DNA of 29,440 nt, from assembly GCA_003427395.1 (NCBI GenBank), contig BFEA01000373.1, forward strand, positions 178,616-208,055, in the 5' to 3' direction. The notes under the pieces were generated by a model. That model ran no database searches, was not told the origin of the DNA, and saw only the letters and a list, made by a program, of their open reading frames with translations. The translations under genes were made by a program, and so were the position numbers. The stretch comes from Chara braunii. Taxonomy: Eukaryota; Streptophyta; Charophyceae; Charales; Characeae. Positions 17,486 to 27,330 of the stretch are shown here, piece after piece; position 1 is the first letter of the stretch; each line of letters opens with the position of its first letter.

Positions 17486-17590
17486 GGCATGTGCGTGGAG
17501 TTCGTTGTTGTTTTTTTTTTTTTTTTTTTTGACTGCGGTTAATCCCCTGGCCACGGGCTTCAGCTAGCCTAAGGGCATGTGCATGGAGTT
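17486..17590 (-). mobile_element. 71-bp A-tailed insertion with 17-bp target-site duplication
   Basis: GGCATGTGCGTGGAGTT (17486-17502) recurs with one mismatch at 17574-17590. The 71 bases between, read on the minus strand, are a 43-nt head and a 20-A tail with a CAACAACG end. The head starts CTTAGGCTAGCTG and resembles an internal part of module copy C, so it is probably a 5'-truncated copy of that family. Confidence 0.7.
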
Positions 17591-17697
17591 TATGGCAATC
17601 TAAACATGAAGTCCTTGAATCACCAGGTGGGTGTTAGTTTATGACAGAATCTTGCAGCTGCCGAGCAAGCAGCTTTGAGCTTCTTCTTCTTGTTCTG

Positions 17698-17842
17698 TTT
17701 TTTTTTTTTTTTTTTTGAAAGAAATGTATCTTTATTGCTCAATATCGAAAAAGAGGCCGGGAATTCCTCACAAACAACCCGGAAATCAAACTGGGGGCCA
17801 TACCCAGCTTAGCCTGTGCTGGAAACCGGGTCCAGCGTCCCT
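17698..17842 (-). repeat. Hairpin module copy C, 3' end of a LINE
   Basis: On the minus strand: AGGGAC, perfect stem GCTGGA/TCCAGC (17836-17818) around CCCGGTT, a second stem CTGGG/CCCAG, GAGCAATAAAGATAC (AATAAA signal), then 19 A. It lies 3' of a LINE ORF2 end on the same strand (17698-18785). Confidence 0.75.
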
Positions 17843-18124
17843 CTTCATCCCTCTAATACAAAACTTTCAAAAAAAAAAAAAACATTCAACTTGAAGCTCA
17901 GAAAAACAAAGGAGTGGGTGTAAATGAGACTTCCTCCAGCAGCCCACTTTGATCAAGAAAACCATACTTGAGACCCCTAGGATATAACGCACAACCTGCT
18001 GATGCTCAAAACATGCAGGGACGTCAAAGAAAGGATCACAGGACCGAGCCCCACCTGTGGCTCTCCTGGGCCTAACAAAACACCCACAATGACGTAAGCA
18101 GGGCTACATGCGCCCCTAGTGGCG

Positions 18125-18780
18125 CTACCACAGCCACTGTGCAATCTCCATTTTACCTTCAACCGTGATCTTAGCACAGTTGCTTTTGACCCAAGTTCTG
18201 ACAAACCAAGTGGACCTTTGCCTTGTCCAGTCAGCACGTATTGCTAGTCTAATACCAGCCTTGATCTGATTCCTTGACTGTTGGATGGAGATAACGTCCT
18301 TTTGGATGATCTTGGCGTTTCGTTCAGCCCAAATCGTCTCCATAATCGCCCCGGGCCCCTGCAGCACAAGAATACATAGTTACATCCGGAGCCAGTGTTA
18401 CTATTCGCCGGGAGCTTTCCATATAAAATGAAATGGTCATCCCATGAACAAATTACCTGTGCTGACTTCCAGAATTCTTTCCACCATTCCCATATTGTGT
18501 CCGATAGCGGACAAAGGAACCACACATGGCTAGCCGATTCCCAACCCTAATTGCATCTGCTGCATGTAGAGGAGAGATCCATTCCTTTGGTCCTGAGCCA
18601 CATTGCTGACGGCGTGATCTGCAGGGACTGAAGCCATTGAAGGGCTGCCTGTCTTTGGGAGGGGAGACATTTAAGCATTTTCTACAGTCCGAGCAAGTCT
18701 TTTTCTTCGATGGAGCCTATCTGCATGTCCAGCAGCCGTCTTTTGGCAGTCAAAATTGGTCTCTTTTGCACCTTGTCTTT
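18125..18780 (-). pseudogene. LINE ORF2 C-terminal zf-RVT region (copy C)
   Basis: This is the end of a plant-type LINE reverse transcriptase protein. On the minus strand, frame fragments give KRRLLDMQIGSIEEKDLL, then CSRC, a stop, and SHVWFLCPLSDTIWEWWKEFW, which is the C-x2-C...H-x4-C-P zinc motif of zf-RVT. After a frame change near 18370 comes METIWAERNAKIIQKD, matching the IW-ERN motif that follows this domain in plant LINEs, and the frame ends at TGA near 18125. At least two stops and one frameshift break it. The catalytic part of RT is absent from this copy. Confidence 0.75.
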
Positions 18781-18784
18781 TGTC

Positions 18785-18910
18785 TTTTTTTTAATAAACG
18801 GGCCCAGTGCCCAAGGCTGATATTACCAATAAGAAGATTGAGGCCGGGGTCCTCACAGTCTACCCAGAGTGACCGAACCGAAAATGCTGAGAACCAGGCT
18901 CAGCGTCCCT
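18785..18910 (-). mobile_element. Hairpin module copy D with poly-A
   Basis: On the minus strand: AGGGAC, stem GCTGAG (18904-18899) and CTCAGC (18891-18886) around loop CCTGGTT, body, then an eight-A run and A-rich tail. Two base pairs of the stem differ from the other copies and both are compensated. About 125 bp. Confidence 0.7.
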
Positions 18911-18913
18911 CAT

Positions 18914-18936
18914 CTGATGATGATGATGATGATTCA
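18914..18936. repeat. (GAT)n microsatellite
   Basis: TGATGATGATGATGATGAT, about six units, directly 5' (minus strand) of module copy D. Confidence 0.85.
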
Positions 18937-18981
18937 ATGTAAACTGTGAGATGATGGTACTTATAATGATGAATCAGATGC

Positions 18982-18984
<3 letters not shown>

Positions 18985-19029
<45 letters not shown>

Positions 19030-19815
19030 GAGAACACACTCTGGAAAGGTATCTGGAAAACGCCTGCCAGCATTGGTTACTCTGGTTTCCAGAGGATTAA
19101 CTGAGCAGGTTGTTTCATCGACGTCCCTATGAGGTACGTAAGAAAAGTTTTATGAAGAAGCACATGAGGATGGGGCAAACATTCCATCCCTTGAGCTGGA
19201 CAGGGATTCAGGAGGAGCCACTGGGGGGCACCAGTGGGATCTCCTTCCGTCTCCCTGCCCCTCCCCTAAATCCACCGATCCTTTGCACTCCCGAAGCCAT
19301 ACCCAATGCCTTCCTGCTACCACAAAGCAACCCTGCCAGACTAGATCAGGTCGCTAGACTGGAGCCGAATTTGAGTAATGATTAGGAACATGTTCAGGCA
19401 CAACGTCGTTTATTACAGTCTGATCCTTAAAGACAGCGAGTGGGGGGGGAATAAATCAGGGAATTCTTTTGTAGACCTGAGGGGGAAGTTGGGGTCAACT
19501 GTCAGCCATTCCATAAACCTCAGATGGTTATCCCGGGCCACTGCTCTACTACCCTGTCCTTCCTCCCCTCCTTCCTTCCCATTCCAGTCCCCTGACCAGC
19601 GGACCTCTGCCACCCACCCCTCCCTCTCCCCTCCCAACCATTCTTTAGAGAACTGCACTATTCGCTCAGATATATCCTTAGACTTGTGAAGGGTGTCCAG
19701 TGTCTGTTTGACAACCTCCCACCGATGCATAAGTTCTACTTGGAAGTGGTGTTTGAATTGTTCTATTCGTTCTTCACCTTCCACCCGGACCTGGTCCAGA
19801 GCCAGATCACAACGT
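18985..19815 (-). mobile_element. 5'-truncated LINE end with 42-A tail
   Basis: On the minus strand an ORF2 C-terminus (19784-19413) is followed by a 3' UTR and a run of 42 A (18985-19026). About 95 bases before the tail is AGGGACG (19125-19119), the same head box as in the module copies, though the usual hairpin is not kept; a different hairpin CTCTGG/CCAGAG is present. The 5' end abuts the (AAT)n tail of the large LINE. Confidence 0.65.
19413..19784 (-). pseudogene. LINE ORF2 C-terminus (fragment)
   Basis: The 123-residue minus-strand frame ends DPNFPLRSTKEFPDLFPPHSLSLR. This matches the ORF at 20318-20563, which ends EPSFPLRPPSDFPDPFPPHALSLT, so both are C-termini of related LINE ORF2 proteins. 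The upstream part (EERIEQFKHHFQVELMHRWE) has no recognised domain. It is truncated upstream at about 19815. Confidence 0.6.
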
Positions 19816-19822
19816 TGCCACC

Positions 19823-19823
<1 letters not shown>

Positions 19824-19874
<51 letters not shown>
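19824..19874. repeat. (ATT)n / (AAT)n microsatellite, LINE tail
   Basis: About 17 ATT units on the plus strand. On the minus strand this is an AAT-repeat tail that follows the A-run of the large LINE, comparable with the TAA-repeat tails of I-type LINEs. Confidence 0.9.
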
Positions 19875-19877
<3 letters not shown>

Positions 19878-20002
19878 TTTTTTTTAACATGCCCCCGCCA
19901 GTGTTAGTGGTGCTGATAAGAGCAGACACCACTAGCACCTGGGGAGAGGCTCCAGTCTATTGGTGGGGAGCATCACCGGCTGGAAAACGGGTCCAGCGTC
20001 CC
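19875..20002 (-). repeat. Hairpin module copy B (3' end of LINE copy B)
   Basis: On the minus strand: GGGAC, perfect stem GCTGGA/TCCAGC (19997-19979) around CCCGTTT, stem GGTG...CACC, CACCAATAGACTGGAGCC, GTGCTAGTGGTG, then A8 leading into the AAT repeat. The body is closely similar to copy A at 3593-3742. Confidence 0.75.
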
Positions 20003-20317
20003 GTGTACAGACTGAATTTGGAATACATCAGAAAAAGTAGATGTGCGAGGGGGGGTCTTGCGAGCATTGATTGCCCTGGGATCCAGGGGATTGACTGAGC
20101 AAGATACTGGAAGCAGGGAGGAACCTCTTCACCCTGCAACGGGCGCCAGATACCTACTGCTACTTACTAGTTCCCCCCCCCCCCTGCCGACCTCCCATAC
20201 TCTCTTGCTCAGAGTGCTCAGACAAGGAATTTAACAGCAAAAACAGCCTCCCCGGGGGGCTCCAGGGAGGAGTTCTTTTATATGAGTAAGAGTGTGTAGA
20301 AGACAAGGTTACCTCAT
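20003..20317 (-). other. LINE copy B 3' UTR
   Basis: Sequence between the ORF2 C-terminus and the hairpin module. No ORF of note. GGATCCAGGGGATTGACTGAGCA here parallels CCAGAGGATTAACTGAGCA in the 3' UTR at about 19090-19110, supporting relatedness of the two LINE ends. Confidence 0.5.
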
Positions 20318-20951
20318 TCAGGACAGGGTTTCTGTCAGGGAAAGGGCATGGGGTGGGAAAGGGTCTGGAAAATCCGAGGGGGGGCGAAGTGGAAATGAGG
20401 GTTCAATGTTTGTCCAGTCATTGAAACTTAAGCGGAAATCTCTCAACACCACAAAATCCATAATATCGTTTTTCAGCCCAAATAGAACATGTTCCAGACG
20501 AAAGAGCCCCCTTGGAGGGGCGGGTAATAGCCCATGAGTATGGCCCGCCACTCCCATGGCCACCTATACTCTAGGGCTATTTTCTGCCAAAGTCTGTCCC
20601 ACCATCTCCAAGTGAGGACTGCCGCAGGGCATTGCAAGAAGACGTGTTCAATTGTCTCAGCCCTTTTCCTCCCCGGAAAGCCCGACAGACATCGTGGACA
20701 ACATGGGTGGGCCCTGCCTTGCGGTTCCAACTGTGTATGATCAATCACTCAGTCATTAAATTTGTGGGTAGACGGCGGTGAGAGATTTGCCATTGTAGAG
20801 ATGTTATCTTGGAAGGCTTGCATTTATTGTCGCTGAACCAGCGTATCGGTGTGATCAGCTGTCTTTCCACGTTGAGGTGTCTTTGCCATCTGTCTATCAC
20901 CACATCGTTTAGACAATGTTTAATTCTTAGCATCCTGTAAGATAACTTCAC
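20318..20951 (-). pseudogene. LINE copy B ORF2: zf-RVT and C-terminus
   Basis: This is the C-terminal part of ORF2. At 20951-20745 the frame reads RMLRIKHCLNDVVIDRWQRH. After a stop and frame change, 20748-20473 has CCPRC, ETIEHVFLQCPAAVLTWRWW and WEWRAILMGYY, the full C-x2-C...H-x4-C pattern of zf-RVT with the Trp residues that follow it in plant LINEs. A further frame (20563-20318) ends FPDPFPPHALSLTETLS. The zinc ligands are intact but the reading frame is not. zf-RVT is thought to bind nucleic acid during target-primed reverse transcription. Confidence 0.8.
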
Positions 20952-22023
20952 AAAGAGGTTTGAGAGCGTTTTGGGCTTTGTTGGGCGGGGGTTATCTTGT
21001 GTGGTGGGGTTCCATATTCACTCCTCAGGATCTATGGAGAGATTTTCCACTACTACCTCCGAGCAGAATGGTCGCCTGTTTTCTCCCTCCCCTATGGTTT
21101 TCATTTTGTATAGCTTTCGATTCAAGGACCACTCGAATGGGCCCCGGATCCCCTTTAGTTCCCCGCTCACCTCTATCCCGTACTATTCAATCAGCGCCTC
21201 CTCTGGCGTTACCATATGTACCAGCCCCACTCTGTTGGTCTTTCCTGTCTGAGCCATCCAATCTCCTTCCCGGAGCACTGGCCGCCTCCGCAGGATGGTC
21301 CACCATTGTACCGGGAAGGCTCCCGTGACTTCCTCTAACGCAGTTTCTACATTGTGGCAGTATCGCAGACTTTTTTTCATTCCTTCCGGACTCTTCCAGT
21401 CCCTATTCCCCTTGTCCCAGAGGTCCCCCACCTTAATCACTCTGTGCTTCACCCATCCTTTCCATGGAGTGTCAATACTGCAATAAATTTGACTCTAGGT
21501 ATTGGTTATCTTACAGTTGCCCAAGAGGGGTTGCCTCGCCACTTCTTCCCACCTTTGTGGGGGTGTGCAATTTGGGGGAGTGAGCTTCTCCAGATTTTTG
21601 CAATCGAGGCCAAAAAGTATCCTTCCCTCTCTCCCCCCCCCGAGGGCCCCGTGACACTTTCCAGAATTGATCATCTAGCCATGGCAGAGGGTGGACCAAG
21701 GGGGGGGCCTCTGGAGCGAGGGGGGCGATCTGCTCCGAGGCCAACGGTCGCCATAAGAGGGTTTTTTTGAAAATTAGACGCACTATCCATTCGAGGCTCA
21801 ACGCATAGGTTTGAGTGAGAGGGTCGAGGATGCCGAGGCCACCTCTCAGCTTTGGTTGGATGACGGAGTCCCATGCGACCCGACTTATAGCATGGGGGTT
21901 TTCACTATCGCCCCTCTATAGGTAGGCTGCCACTTTTCGCTTTAAGGTTTTAAGACTACCTGCACTTAGCGGCCAAAGCACTGATTCATACCACAAAGTG
22001 GCTAATAGCCTAATACTTCATTG
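20952..22023 (-). pseudogene. LINE copy B ORF2: region between RT and zf-RVT
   Basis: The reading frame is broken into pieces: 21874-21671 (MGLRHPTKAERWPRH), 21801-21511 (EWIVRLIFKKTLLWRPLASEQIAPL) and 21452-21183 (DLWDKGNRDWKSPEGMKKSLRYC...WWTILRR). These resemble the connection between RT and zf-RVT of plant LINEs, where Trp-rich phrases occur, but are too decayed to assign motifs. G/C homopolymer runs near 21640-21730 account for some frame changes. Confidence 0.5.
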
Positions 22024-23452
22024 TTAAGCACTAGTGCCTATCGAAAAAGTGATGTGTGTCGGTGATTCCATTGGGAAATCTTGCCGAAGGCGGATGCCGA
22101 AGGCGGATGCCGAAATACATTCATCATTTCGGGGAATTTCCCGAAAGCATACATTTTCACCCCCATGAATCCGAATTGGGGCACCCGGATCAACCCAAGT
22201 AATTTGGTGCCCCTCCGGAGGGCGACCCCCTTGGTGGTGGAGCCACCAGCCTAACGTTTTTTGCCCCCAATTTACCTTTATATCAGAAAGGGCGCAAAAC
22301 AGGTTCATTAGCCTTTGTATCTCTGCCATGTTCTGCCGTGTGGCCCCGACCATAATCGTCAAGTCGTCCGCAAAGAGAGAAGAGACGGGGACAGCATCCG
22401 TTGGGATGCCAACTCTTTGTATTTGTGTTAGGTCCTTGCTGTGTCGCATGTTTGCTGCTAAAGCCTCCATTATGACCACAAATAAGAAGGGGGCAATAAG
22501 GTCTCCTTGTCGAACAGATCGTTGTAGTTTTATTTTCGGTGTCAGCGCGTCATAATTTACACCCTAATACTGGCGTTTTGATGTAATATTCGTACCCACC
22601 TCTGAAAACAAGCTACAAAATTCATTTTTTCAAGACATCTATCTAAAAATAGTCAGTCCACGTGATCGTAAGCCTTTTCAAAGTCAATAAAAATGAACAC
22701 CGCATTACTTTTCAATTGTCCTTTTTGGGTAGGGTGGATAATCCCCTCATTCACCTCAATCACCTCTATGAGGTTCTATCATCTGAAAACAAGTTACCCA
22801 TATCATTAATAAGAAGTATGTTTTCCCGGATATTCCTATTGCAGATGAAACTCGTTTGGGTTGGGTGGATAATCCCCTCAATCACCTCTATGAGGCTCTG
22901 TCATCCAGATTGCTAGCGCTTTTGACAACATTTTATATACTACCGTGAAAAGTGTGATGGGCCGATAGTTTCAGATATTCATCTTATCCTCCTTTTTGTG
23001 GAGGAGGAACACCACTCTTGTCCTGCCAATTCTTCCCGGTCTCCAGAGTCTCACACCGCTCCATAGAATCGCATCAGATCCTCATTGAGGAGCGTCCACA
23101 TAACCTCCCAAAATTCCTTTGGGAAGTCGTCCAGGCTTGGAGATTTTTCTTCCTCCATCTGCAGGAGAGCTGTCCAGATTTCCTCCTTGGTAATTTTTCG
23201 ATCCAAGAGGTCTTTCTGTATTGCCAAGAGACAGTTCTTCATCGGTTGTACGAAGTCATCTATCCCTCTTTGTCTCCCGGTTGTCTGCTGTGGGGGAATG
23301 TGTGAGGAGAACAAATATTTGCAATATGTCATCGCAATCCTTGTGCAGTGAGCTGTGGTGGTAGCTAGCTCGTCAGTTACTGGGTCCAAAAGGGCTTCGA
23401 TGGTGGTGCGATGGACTCTTATTGATGCTACGCTAAAAAACTGAGAGTCCAT
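22024..23452 (-). pseudogene. LINE copy B ORF2: reverse transcriptase
   Basis: RT that primes on nicked target DNA. In order on the minus strand: KEEIWTALLQMEEEKSPSLDDFPKEFW (motif 0/1 region, 23250-23110), HPTQTSFICNRNIRENILL (motif 2), FIDFEKAYDHVD followed by a stop where Trp is expected (motif A, about 22690-22655), and LFADDLTIMVG (motif C, catalytic FADD at 22374-22363) followed by FCALSDIKVNWGQK. All visible catalytic Asp residues are kept, but there are more than ten stops or frame changes, concentrated at 23050-22480. A short internal duplication (22735 and 22862) interrupts the part near motif 2. Confidence 0.85.
22725..22905. repeat. Short local duplication inside LINE RT
   Basis: GGGTGGATAATCCCCTCA and TCACCTCTATGAGG occur at about 22733-22772 and again at 22863-22894, about 125 bp apart. 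Probably a replication slip or unequal event after insertion. Confidence 0.65.
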
Positions 23453-23555
23453 AGTGCCTTCAGTAGTCCATTTTGCTAATTTGCCTCGGATCCTAATACC
23501 TTGCTATATGTGTTCAGCGAGTTGTAACAGTTGGTCTTTCAAGTTTTGGATGGTC

Positions 23556-23890
23556 TCATTGTTGTCTATAGAGTTGTCCTCGCCCCTGAGAAACCAGGTT
23601 GTGAAGTTGCCTATGGATATTCATTTCTTGTGTGTGTCGTGCTCCTACCAACAGTTTCGAAAAATCATTGCATTTCTTGGCTAGAAAAAGAAAACCATTC
23701 GTGAACGATCTAACTTTTGAATCAAATGTGTGCCTCGGATCTTGCCAGAATGCCCACACATCTTGGACATATGTGTGAAACCTTTTGTCTTTGAGTAGAG
23801 ATGTGTTGAGTTTATAGTACCCAAGTCTGTGGTTCGGGTGCTTTCGAAAGGAAAAAATGCCCCCTCACAAGCAATGGTCTAGCCTTGGAT
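23556..23890 (-). pseudogene. LINE copy B ORF2: linker between endonuclease and RT
   Basis: Open pieces read DVWAFWQDPRHTFDSKVRSFTNGFLFLAKKCNDFSKLL. This corresponds to the region after endonuclease in plant LINEs (W...K...L...). No catalytic motif expected. A stop separates it from the RT portion. Confidence 0.5.
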
Positions 23891-24683
23891 GGGGGCTCTA
23901 TGGGAAAAATTTTGTAAGTTGTAAGGCATTTTGTATTTCTTGTGATAATAAAATCAGATCAATAAGTGTTTTGGAGTGTCTTGCCTGATCATTGGTGCAG
24001 AGACAAGTATATGTCTTCGCAGTTGGGTGCAAGTAGCGATATGCGTTCATCAGGCCCAGGGCCCCACAAAGATCTGCTATTGTTCTTTCATTCTCTTCCA
24101 CGTAGTTTGGGCAAGGGGCCCGGGGGCCCCATCTGCCCATCAATTGGTCGGGCGTCGCGTTAAAGTCCCCTGCCATTATTAGTGGAAGTCCTTATGGTAC
24201 CAGAGTGGTGAGGTGGGCCAAAAAATGTGCCCTTTCTGTTGTAGAGTTGGGGGCATAGACACAAAAAGTGCATATTAGTTCCAACTCCAGCATCCCCAGA
24301 ACCGAGACCCATCTCCCTTGTTCTTCATCCGCGGTCCAGTTCACCACTTCTAAGCGGGATTTCGGTGGAACCCATATCGCTACTCCTACTGACCCTGAAA
24401 TCTTGGCGTGAGCCCTGTACCCCTATTGTGGCCAGGCAGATTTGTGGGCCCAGTGGTGTTCCGTGAGATGTGTCTCCTTAATACAAACCACGTCGGGCCA
24501 AGTTCTTCCCCCTACTCCCCTTAGCAGGTCCCACATCGTCTGGCGTTTTGTGGGGTTAAAGGAGGCCAAGCCATTTACGTTCAGGGTTCTCAAATCTAGG
24601 TCTGCATTTTGGAGACGATTTTTCAACTGAGGCTTTTTACAATACAAGGTGTCAATTTCGTCCATTAGTTCTTTTGTCTCCAC
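23890..24683 (-). pseudogene. LINE copy B ORF2: APE-type endonuclease
   Basis: It nicks target DNA to give the 3' OH that primes reverse transcription. On the minus strand: LRTLNVNGLASFNPTKRQ and PDVVCIKETHLTE (metal-binding Glu), a stop at about 24421, GSVGVAIWVPPKSR, FCVYAPNS, then MAGDFNATPDQ (24176 onward, GDFN catalytic), NAYRYLHPTAKTYTC, TLIDLILLS and PRLDHCL (catalytic Asp-His near 23880). The domain is close to full length (about 260 residues) and its active-site residues are in place, but stops near 24421, 24190 and 23897 and a frame change break it. Family assignment is secure from motif order. Confidence 0.85.
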
Positions 24684-24707
24684 CTCCTCCCCTTCATGTG
24701 CTTCTTT

Positions 24708-25650
24708 TCATATCCTCTCCCATGGTCGGATGGACCAGTCCATTGTGCATAGCAGCCCGTTTCTAAGGACCCTTGACAGGCAGGTGTGAAGTCCGTCTTC
24801 AGACCAGAAGGAGTCTGCTTTGACGCAATGTAGGGGAAGCTTCATCAGTCCACTATGGTTAAACCATTTGAGGTTGGAGTCTTTGTCCTCTTCGAAGAGG
24901 ACATTTAGGTTTGTTGCAGCAATTCTCATTAGCCCTTCGAATTGTGGGAGAGTGGCCTGGACACCTGCACACAAACATCGCCCAATAAGGGGTTGTGCTT
25001 TTGCCTAAAATCTTTGTTCCGCAAACCGGGGAGGGATCAAATGTTATAGAATTCCCACCCTGTCAGTGTCACCCCGCCCTGCACTGAGGAGAGACCGATT
25101 TTCATCCTGTCTCTTGCCCGTCTCAGTGAAATGACTGCCACGCCCTCGTTACGTTGCAGGGTCTTCTCGTATTGTCCCGCCTCTACCAAATGTCTTAGTT
25201 TGCTTTGGCATGGTTGTTCTGGAGTAGGGTCACTAGGCGTCTGGTTTTCCTTTGCTGAAGCCGGGGGCGGCTGGTGTTGCGTGGGGGGATGGAATCGCAT
25301 GGCTTTGAAGTGGCGGATTCGTTGAAAGATCTTTGGCCAAGTCACGTGGGGAGGGGGGCGAACTTCCAACACCCTTCGCAGTGTCGGGCTTTTGTCCAAC
25401 ATATCGAACAACTGGACATAGGTATAGCCCCAGAAGTCTGGCTGGCCTTCTGGGTTCTCTCTTCTATCAGCCAGTCAGCGATTGTTTTCAGTTTCTGCTT
25501 TGTGTCCATGTCGTTCGACCAGGCTCCTGGGTCCTGTTGGTCTTGTTGCTCTTGTTGATCTACCTTCATTGCTGCCATGTAAGGGGGGAGGGGTGAGAGG
25601 TGCAGGGGGATCCTCGATCTCCATGGGTTGTGGTCTGAAATCTGCTTCAT
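24708..25650 (-). pseudogene. LINE copy B ORF1/ORF2 junction region
   Basis: Frames at 25650-25342 (MAAMKVDQQEQQDQQDPGAW, Gln-rich), 25411-25037 (MFDMLDKSPTLRRVLEVRPPP...MRFHPPTQHQPPPASA) and 24974-24708 (MCAGVQATLPQFEGLMRIAATNLNVLF) are consecutive pieces with no recognised domain. The stretch QPDFW...VQL...LDKSP-L is repeated in diverged form about 750 bp upstream (26105-26200). Confidence 0.5.
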
Positions 25651-25857
25651 AGAGATCTACCTCTCTATTAGTATATATCGGTGCACTTTGTTGTTCCCCT
25701 TGTTCAACCTCTCCTGTAGCAAGGGCCAGTTGTCCCTCTAGAGTCCCTGTTTGTCTCTTTTTAGGGCCCGTTGGCTCTCCTCCCTCTCCTCCGTTACCCC
25801 AGTCCCTCGCCGATTTTCTCCTACTACACGAGCTTGTTGTCCCCCATCCCCTTTTTT

Positions 25858-25881
25858 ATTGTTTTTTTTTTTTTTTTTTTT
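25858..25881 (-). repeat. Poly-A (minus) inside the LINE
   Basis: About 21 T on the plus strand between the two copies of the QPDFW...LDKSP segment. As the 3' tail of a minus-strand retroposed piece it would mark a nested insertion in LINE copy B. The head could not be located. Confidence 0.5.
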
Positions 25882-26099
25882 GGTAAGTCTCCTTGTGTGC
25901 TCTGTGTCAGCGAGACATGTCTAGTTTCTCGTTCCCCTCCCTGTAATTGCTGCAGCCCGTTGACTCGATTGGGGTGCTCCTACGGACTATTTATTGACAG
26001 TTGGTCAGTGTACTGCCCCGTAGGGAGCCGAAAGTGTGCAGCTGAGATCCTAAACATTCTAAGACTTTAGAGCAGCTCTCCCCATTGCATATGAGCCGA

Positions 26100-26215
26100 A
26101 GGGCCCTGTTCCAACATGATCTTCAACATCGGGCTTTTGTCCAGTACTTCCTTCAGTTGAACCTGTTCCCAGGTCCAGAAGTCAGGCTGGTCTTCTGTGT
26201 GCTAGAACTGTAACC
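26100..26215 (-). pseudogene. Second copy of the QPDFW...LDKSP segment
   Basis: Minus-strand translation gives EDQPDFWTWEQVQLKEVLDKSP and then MLEQGPSAHMQW, matching EGQPDFWGYTYVQLFDMLDK and VLEVRPPPHVTW at about 25460-25340. Two copies in one element suggest a tandem duplication of an ORF1 segment or a second nested LINE fragment. The poly-T at 25858-25881 lies between them and favours a nested insertion. Confidence 0.6.
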
Positions 26216-26467
26216 CTGATAGAATCCATTATGAGATTTGATGCGTGGAGACATTCGATTCCCCGAACAGCCCCACACTTGTTAAATTGTTTTTTCCCTC
26301 TACTGATCTCTCCAACACTCCGCCATATGGGTCTCGTTGATTTGGGTGTTCCTTATGTATTATAGACCCCTTGCTCTATTGTTGCTTCTCCTTTCCCTTC
26401 TTCCATCCCTTCCATCCCTTCCTTGCCTTGTTCGATGTTGATCGGAGAGAATCTGTCACGCCTTTCC

Positions 26468-27330
26468 TTAAGATCCCCTGCCTCGACTATTGTACACCAT
26501 TGTTTCCCCGGATGTCGCTCCTTTTGGCATCGCTGGGATGAGATCCTCTATTTTTAAGATAGTCTTCCGGGTTCGGTCCCGGGTTTCTTTTTTCGCGGTC
26601 ACTTGGTTCGGGTCCCTTTCCCGCCTAATTCGGTTTGGGGAGGAGGGGGTGCAGGTGCGATTCCGCCGTCTTTGGGGGGATCCATGTGTCTGCGGTTTGG
26701 TATCCAATCGGGGCTCCCCTGACTTATCCCACACCCATCCGATGATTTTGCCACCCTCATTGAACTTGTCTGCATAGACCCATCCTTCATGGCTCGGGTT
26801 CACCGTGTGCCAATGAGTGCTCCTGAAGGGGTATTGAATCAGACGACTGGTGACCCTGGTTTGGTTGATGGGGTGATGAGGGCAGACAGAGTCAGAATAC
26901 AGATGGTGATAAGCCTGACATTTGAAGCACCATGGTCTGAGTTTTAGGGTCGTGTGTATTTTGAATTCCTTTTCTCCTACCCTGAAGGGGATTATATCAT
27001 CAATGGAAACCGACGACCCCTTGCTGAATCAAAAACTCCAATCTTAGTTTTATACTGACTAACCCGCACAGAAGTGGGCAATGTACTTGAGGACCAACCA
27101 TACAAGATTGGTTCCACAATCAGTCTATCTTGTGCACCCAATATCAACTGGCATACCGAGCCTTTTGTCGTAGGCGCTTCGTGCACTCTTACTTCTTCTA
27201 GGTCCTCAGCAGGTTCCACACTCCCTTCCTTCTCCATTATGAGGGATATACAGTTCCTGCCTATCGTTTTTCTCCATTTCAGGACTTTTGAACCTGAACT
27301 AATGTCTGGACCAACAATCTTTTAAAATTT
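26468..27330 (-). pseudogene. LINE copy B ORF1 (gag-like, zinc knuckle)
   Basis: This is the nucleic-acid-binding protein of the LINE. N-terminal fragment 27237-26992 reads GSVCQLILGAQDRLIVEPILY and SVRVSQYKTKI. After a frame change come IPFRVGEKEFKIHTTLKLRPW and the knuckle CFKCQAYHHLYSDSVC (about 26928-26883), which has C-x2-C-x4-H-x6-C where the normal spacing is x4. Then RLIQYPFRSTHWHTVNPSHE, GWVWDKSGEPRLDTK and a basic, Arg/Pro-rich tail to 26468. The order (conserved basic domain, zinc knuckle, basic tail) is that of plant LINE ORF1. The frame is broken at least once before the knuckle. Confidence 0.65.

Larger units (their letters stand above)
17698..18785 (-). mobile_element. 5'-truncated LINE (copy C)
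   Basis: The element has an ORF2 C-terminal region, a 3' UTR of about 280 nt and the hairpin-headed tail. Its 5' end at about 18785 abuts the poly-A of module copy D, so truncation occurred there. No target-site duplication was recognised. Confidence 0.7.
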
